This document shows positions 58,441-64,000 of a stretch of DNA of 64,000 nt, piece after piece. The position numbers were made by a program, and so were the translations under genes. Source of the stretch: Vigna angularis (Eukaryota > Streptophyta > Magnoliopsida > Fabales > Fabaceae); assembly GCF_016808095.1 (NCBI RefSeq), contig NC_068971.1:25068131-25132130 (forward strand). Direction: 5' to 3'. Each line of letters begins with the position of its first letter. The stretch's first letter is position 1. Under the pieces are notes generated by a model. That model was given only the letters and a program-made list of their open reading frames with translations, searched no databases and was not told where the DNA came from.

Positions 58441-58690
58441 TGATAAACAATTTAAGAAAGTGAAACCTGACTTACATCCTGATCTTCAAATTTCTTTCTG
58501 TAGTGATACAGAAACAGCTAGCTGTAAAAGCAACTAAAGCCGGTGCATTCCAGGAAGCCGCTGTTCCATTCACGAAAACTAGAATTTTCAGTGTAAATTA
58601 TATATTCTCATCCCACAAATAATTTGATATCCCTGATGTACTTAGACCAGCAGAAGAAAAAAAGGTCAATAGTCATCATCTTATGTTCCA
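57502..58690 (-). other. Putative spliced 3' UTR of the large PPR gene
   Basis: Downstream of the PPR stop on - the sequence to 58476 is followed by a good donor (GAT|GTAAGT), an intron ending TTTCAG at 57583, and an 81 bp exon 57582..57502 with donor GTGAGT. Splicing in 3' UTRs of such PPR genes is known in plants. The joined piece also has a short open frame (SNKIYNRDNVQPEHV), so a separate small gene is an alternative. Confidence 0.35.
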
Positions 58691-61537
58691 TCAAGTCCCC
58701 TCAATCAACAATGCATACGTCTGAGGATGCAATTGACAACCCTTCTTCTCCATACTTTTCAAAAACATTGAACATTCATCATTATAGCCATTCTTAAGTA
58801 GGCCATCAATAAGAACTTTCCAAGCTACTTCATCATAATTATACTGACAACAAAGCAAAGTATGAAATACTGATTCAGCCATTGCTTTTTTTCCTTCGTC
58901 ACAAAGCCCACAAATAAGCAGCTTGTAGGACTCCAAATGTGCCAAATGGCCATTCTTATTCATGTCATATAGCAAACTCAATGCCTCCTCATATAATTTC
59001 AACTCACAGCAACATCTAAGGAGTTCGTTATAAATAAGCTCACTGGGAGACATTCCACCTTCTTGTAAGTCATTCAACAACTTTAGAGCAACATTCAACC
59101 GCCCCACCCTACAAAGTCCGGTAATAAGTTTGCTGTAGGTATTAACATTAGGTTTGCAACCATGTTCAACCATTTTCTTAAACAGCAGAGATACTATATC
59201 AAAATCAAGCGTCTTCCAGACATTAATTAAATCATTTGAAACAAAACCTTGAGCAAATGAACCTTCAACAATGCAACCATCTTTTATCGTTAGCGTTTCC
59301 TTCACTAGATGTTTTAAAAGAAACCCATATGTATGATGAGAAGGCTCACAAGCAGCATCAAACATTCGCTTGAGAACATCAAATGAGCACTCTAGCAATT
59401 GCATGCATCCATATCCATCAATTAAAAATGTGTAAGCCAAAGAATCAGGAACAATTCCTTCTTCCTTCATCTTAGTCATCACATTCTCAGCTTCTTCCAA
59501 TCTTCCTTGACTACAGTATGCATGCACAAATGTAGTGTACGCAAATACATCAGGCTGACAACCTGAGGATATCATTTGATTAAGAGTCTTATTAGCATGA
59601 TTGATATCACCCTCTTTCAACATTTCTGCGATAAGATTTGTATATGTTTCAACTGTGGGCTTCAAATTCACCTTAATCATTTCATCTACAAGCGATAAAG
59701 CTTCCTGCCCTTTATTCTGAGTACACAAGTTGTCTATCAAGACATTGAAAGTGATTGAGTTTGGAGAACATTCCTCATCCACCATTCTTTTGAACAAAGA
59801 GTGTGCTTCATAAATCTTCCCAACTTTGCAGTATCCATCAATCAAAGCAGTATACATTACTTCATTTGCTTTAAGATCTTTTTCCTGGGAGGAATTGAAG
59901 AGTTCACAAGCTTCTTCTACTCTCCCTCTTTTGCATAGTGTGTCTATAAGTATACTGTAAGTCCACTGATCAGGAACAAGACCATTTTCCTTCACCAAAT
60001 TAAGCAATTTAAAAGCACTATCCAAATGACCTACTCTACACTGCCCATGGATTAGCGAATTATATGTAACGAGGGTAGGAGATAGGTTGCGCTCAAACAT
60101 TTTATTAAGCAATGACATTGCCCGATGTATATCTTTCACTTCACAAAACCCACAAATCAACTCATTGTACGTTCGAGAATTCGGGCTGCAATTATTCGAA
60201 TCCATCAACCCCAAAATTTCCAATGCCTCTGAATTTTTTCCCACTTTACAGTACCCATCAATTAACGCATTGTAAGTGACCACACCAGGAACCAAACCTT
60301 TTTCCAGCATCTGATCTAACAGCTTCCTAGCGTCATCAAAGTTCCTCTCCTTAGAAGAACTATCAATTAAGACCGTATAAGTATGAGCATTAGGCTCACA
60401 ACCTCTCCCACTCATCTCTCTAAAAAGATTCATGGCCTCCAATTTCCTGCCTGCCTCACACAATGCACAAATCAGAACCGTAAACGTCCTCACAGTGGGA
60501 GAGCAATTGTCCTCCTCCATGTGCAAGAACAACTTCAGTGCCTCTCCAATTCTTCCTGCTTCACAAAGCCCATGAATAAGATTCGTATACGAAACCTCAT
60601 TCCTCGGACAACCCTTTCGCCACATTAGCCCAAAGACACAGCAAGCACCATCCACATTCCTACTCCTACAATGCCCCAAAATCAACGAAGTATAAGTAAA
60701 CGTATCCAGCGCAAAACCCGCCTGCACAATCTCACTCACATAAACACTAGCCTCACTCAAATTCCCCAACTTACAATACCCATTAACCATTGTATTGAAA
60801 GTATACATATTTGGCAAAACCGTGTCACTCAACATGTCAACATACAGCCCCTTCATCTCATCAACCAATTCAAACCTTGACAACAACATCAGCATCAAAT
60901 TATAACACTTGACACTGAGCTTAAACCTAAACTTCTCATCACAATTCAAGTTCAACCCCCTCAAGAAGGCCAGCACAAACCTGGCGTCATCCGGCGATCC
61001 AGCCGCCTTGACCATCGAAATCCGGGCGGTCTCGGCGGGCCGGAGGAACCCGTGGGGCACCAGGAGATTGAGCAGGGAAGCATAGGCAAAAGGGGTGTGC
61101 TTGTAACCGGGTTTGGTGGCGACCCAATTGAAGAATTGCAATGCGGTTTGAGGGGAGGGTTTAAGGTGGAGGAGGCTTGAGACATGGAAAGGGGTGATTA
61201 AAGGGAGCAAGTGGGGGAGGGAAGGGTGGTGGTGCCAGTTGGGGTGGGAGAGGAGGGTGAAGAGGTGGGAGGGGAGATCCGGTGGGAGAGGGTGCAGGGT
61301 GGAGAAGGGTCTGGTGAGGTTGAGGAGCAAAAGGGTTTCTCTGGGGATGGTGAAGAAGGCCAAAAATCTCATCTTGGGGCATGGAAAAGTGGGGGTGAGA
61401 GATCCATGAATGAACCTGTTAGGAGCTCCAATGGATGGAGATGAATGAAGATGGTGGTGAGGAATCAAACATTCAAAGGGGTTGCAAGGAGGAAGAAAAA
61501 CAAGAGGAGGCGGGGTAGTGGTGGCAGAGCTGTGCAC
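58691..61537 (-). CDS. Large P-class pentatricopeptide repeat protein
   Basis: Single exon, 948 residues from the first ATG (61537). An internal ATG at 61372 (codon 56) gives 893 residues starting MRFLAFFTIPRETLLLLNLT, a better-looking organelle presequence, so I favour it; the region before is Pro/His/Ser-rich. About 20 tandem PPR motifs run from ~195 to the end, e.g. YTFNTMVNGYCKLGNLSEAS, VVTYNALIDGYCKVGKNSEA and WTYSILIDTLCKRGRVEEAC, with a less regular segment around residues 735-790 (LVKETLTIKDGCIVEG). No E, DYW or SMR domain, so P class; role is likely in organelle RNA processing or translation. Length and the irregular segment resemble At5g65560-type proteins, from memory. The frame is intact; the C-terminus (PQTYALLIEGT) falls at the end of a repeat. 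Confidence 0.95.
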   Translation of the reverse strand: MHSSATTTPPPLVFLPPCNPFECLIPHHHLHSSPSIGAPNRFIHGSLTPTFPCPKMRFLAFFTIPRETLLLLNLTRPFSTLHPLPPDLPSHLFTLLSHPNWHHHPSLPHLLPLITPFHVSSLLHLKPSPQTALQFFNWVATKPGYKHTPFAYASLLNLLVPHGFLRPAETARISMVKAAGSPDDARFVLAFLRGLNLNCDEKFRFKLSVKCYNLMLMLLSRFELVDEMKGLYVDMLSDTVLPNMYTFNTMVNGYCKLGNLSEASVYVSEIVQAGFALDTFTYTSLILGHCRSRNVDGACCVFGLMWRKGCPRNEVSYTNLIHGLCEAGRIGEALKLFLHMEEDNCSPTVRTFTVLICALCEAGRKLEAMNLFREMSGRGCEPNAHTYTVLIDSSSKERNFDDARKLLDQMLEKGLVPGVVTYNALIDGYCKVGKNSEALEILGLMDSNNCSPNSRTYNELICGFCEVKDIHRAMSLLNKMFERNLSPTLVTYNSLIHGQCRVGHLDSAFKLLNLVKENGLVPDQWTYSILIDTLCKRGRVEEACELFNSSQEKDLKANEVMYTALIDGYCKVGKIYEAHSLFKRMVDEECSPNSITFNVLIDNLCTQNKGQEALSLVDEMIKVNLKPTVETYTNLIAEMLKEGDINHANKTLNQMISSGCQPDVFAYTTFVHAYCSQGRLEEAENVMTKMKEEGIVPDSLAYTFLIDGYGCMQLLECSFDVLKRMFDAACEPSHHTYGFLLKHLVKETLTIKDGCIVEGSFAQGFVSNDLINVWKTLDFDIVSLLFKKMVEHGCKPNVNTYSKLITGLCRVGRLNVALKLLNDLQEGGMSPSELIYNELLRCCCELKLYEEALSLLYDMNKNGHLAHLESYKLLICGLCDEGKKAMAESVFHTLLCCQYNYDEVAWKVLIDGLLKNGYNDECSMFLKSMEKKGCQLHPQTYALLIEGT

Positions 61538-62175
61538 AAAGGTGGTTTGTGATTTGGGCCAAGGTTTTCATATCATAGGTTTCTGTTTTTTCTCATTTTT
61601 TCACTTAATCTAAATCTAAGAGGTTTCTTTCGTTATATTTTTTCCTTTGGTTATCAAAAGCATATAAAAACGAGAATAAAAATTTCCAAATTGGAAAATG
61701 TATTTTAAAGCATCTTTATTCTTAAAAAAAAAAAGCCATCTTGTTTTAATGATCAATATTTTATATGACACTCTTTGTAATTGATTACAAATCATAATTT
61801 GACAAACAAAGTTTTATGATCTATTTGAAAAAAAAAATCGGGAGGAATTCTTATAAAAGAAGTGTAAAATAAAATAATTGTAATTTGTTTATTAGGAAGA
61901 ATTTGTTTTCCAAAATAGCATAGTTTCTCTCCTTTTCTTAATAACATTAAAATATTTATCCAAATAATATATTATTGTATCTATTTAGAATTTGGTGATT
62001 CCAAAAATAGGAATTATTAATTTGATTAAGTAGTCTACTGCTTATTCCTGTCCCTTCTGTCATCTCCATGTAGGAAAGTGGGTTGAAAAGTTTAACCCTT
62101 TTCATTAAGGGAAAAGCTAGTACACTAGCGGGTTGAATGGTCAATTTTTTCTTTTTTTAATTTTAAAATTTGTTT

Positions 62176-62230
<55 letters not shown>

Positions 62231-64000
62231 ATGTTACAAGAAAAAAATAAGTGGTAGAGTGAGTATTTTAGTTTATTGATATGTTTGCATAATTTGTAAT
62301 TTGTAAAATTTAGGAACATTAACATGTTATATATGTTTTTTTAAGTAACTTGCTTATTTGTATTTTTCTATATAAAAGTAACTCATTGATTTATGTATGG
62401 TTTATCCAAAAGTGATTTCTTCATTCATCTTTCTTCTCTTATTTTAATCTACTTAAAAGTTATTTTTATTTCCATCAAATTTATTCGTTATAAATTATAA
62501 AATTATAATTATTACTTATTCTTATATAAATTATTATCTTTACTAATTTAATTATATAAAAACAAAATTATTAAAATTCTTACGTGACTCAGAATTCGAT
62601 CCACAAAGTCAAAAAGCCATATTTATCATGTATTTTCAATAATTTCATCTTGTACTTTTAATTTCTGAAAATAACATTACATTTTTCTAGGATTTCGAAA
62701 TATGACGAAGAAAATAAAAAATCTTTCATCCGAATTTAAAATTCAAAGAAGAAAATAAAAAGTCTTTTATCAAATGAAATTTAATAAAAAAAAGTTTTAT
62801 TAAATTTCGATATATGATGAAGTAAAAAAATAAGCATAGCAGTTTTTAAATTGTAAAGACAATTTTAAAATTTAAAAATAATTAAAAATACAGAATGAAA
62901 CGATTGAAGCTACAAAATAGAAAAAAAAAAAAAACAGCCAAAAATTATGCAGAACGAACGTGATAAAATAAGTTGTATTTTTTATGCAAGATGGACCAAC
63001 GTAATTCTACTTTTTACCGATCAAATGTGTGGGCATGTTAAGATGCAACAAGTTGACCACACTGCTTTTATAAAATAAAGATCCAAAAACAAACTCACCA
63101 ATACCATTAACATTTATTGGTTTTCCAAATTTTAAACTGAACTTAAATATTTTTTTACTTAAAAGTGAAAGAAAAGAACTTATATTTTTTAATTGTTTTT
63201 AATATATAAATACTTTTAACGCAATCTTTACCACTCTTAAAAGATCCCACTTTTTTGTCATAGAAGAAAAAAATTGTCAGTTATCTACCTAGAAAAGAAA
63301 ACAAACTCGTAGACAAATTTATATGAAAAAAATTGTAAAATAAAAGAGTGATAGTTTATTTATTATTGAAGAAGAATTTTAAATGAGTTTTTTTATTCTT
63401 TTAACATTTAATAAATTTTTTGTCCTGAGAGGAAATGATCTTTTATCCTATTTCACACACACACAAGTTAGTATTATTATTTATGTCTCTTTTTTCTTAC
63501 TATCATAATTTTGGTCATAATAATTATACAAATACTTCTATCACTTATGTTAATATTTATCTTATTTTTATTTTATCATTATATATCTTACTATATATGA
63601 TATTAAATGAGTTTCGAAAAGATTAATTTTAAATGTAAGATACAAATTAAATTTTTATTTTGAATTTAAGGACTAGATGTTAGTAGAAAAAGAGGATTCT
63701 ATGATTCTATAAACTTTTATAATAGGTAAAATTTATCTATCATTATACATTAATCAGTGATAGTTTTGTAATAAAATTAAAAATAATTATGATGTATTTT
63801 GAAAAATCTATCATAATAAATATAAAAATGACATTTTGTTAATAAAAGATATAAATATTATGATAGATAAAAAGTCAAAATGGAAATTATTATAAAAGCA
63901 TGTTATGATATACGGTGAAACACCTATCATAATAATAGGTGCAACCCCTCTTCCTGAAACTTCATTCTCATCCTGAAACATCTCTTTTCATTTTCGCGCA
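61538..64000. other. Upstream region of the large PPR gene and AT-rich intergenic DNA
   Basis: Promoter of the PPR gene must lie at its left end. (TA)n at 62180..62228. Near the right end a perfect 7 bp inverted repeat CACCTAT/ATAGGTG (63921..63941) lies in a locally repetitive stretch that runs out of the window. No coding region recognised. Confidence 0.6.
62180..62228. repeat. (TA)n microsatellite
   Basis: About 24 TA units. Confidence 0.97.

Overview
This is plant nuclear DNA: AT-rich, with split genes using GT-AG introns, intronless P-class PPR genes, and a heavy load of Ty1/copia, Ty3/gypsy, CACTA, Mutator-like and hAT-like elements. The gene complement and repeat styles fit a dicot. 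A phaseoloid legume (Vigna/Phaseolus-like) is my best guess, but that is inference from repeat style and not a measurement.

Host genes: (1) a pectin acetylesterase gene on + (1..8552, 5' end outside the window), all of whose visible exons are open, with a ~6.2 kb intron holding a copia element; (2) an intronless mitochondrial-type PPR gene on + (20895..22505); (3) a four-exon POLTERGEIST-like PP2C gene on - (29737..32268) with an N-terminal lipidation signature; (4) a large intronless PPR gene on - (58691..61537), probably with a spliced 3' UTR. Small orphan exon-like pieces lie near 33.1 kb and 54.9 kb.

Mobile DNA by region: 905..5843 copia with short LTRs, itself carrying a 574 bp hAT-like insertion; 12019..13933 a solo gypsy-type LTR; 14049..18758 a CACTA element with perfect AAT target duplication that lacks a recognisable transposase and carries pieces of host genes (a MATE transporter exon and a three-exon unknown gene piece); 19327..20657 a Mutator-like element with ~200 bp terminal inverted repeats just upstream of the first PPR gene; about 24.05..27.72 kb a 5'-truncated Tat-lineage gypsy with two RNase H regions, integrase and an antisense ORF; about 36.2..54.4 kb a stack of nested LTR elements: an antisense copia split by a gypsy-type LTR (which holds a 931 bp Mutator-like MITE), then a gag-only copia-type element, whose 3' LTR is cut by a chromovirus-like gypsy in antisense orientation, itself interrupted by a 1.55 kb non-coding insertion. 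The right edge of the stack (54433/54434) is a deletion junction.

I see no CRISPR, operon or prokaryotic system, and no clear tRNA or rRNA. The genes show no shared pathway. The more unusual signals are the dispersed GACCGAACGGTC-type palindrome through the gypsy and its insert, a cluster of AAGTCGT hairpins at 28.05..28.88 kb, the captured exons with intact splice signals inside the CACTA element, and the gag plus coiled-coil architecture of the non-autonomous copia element.
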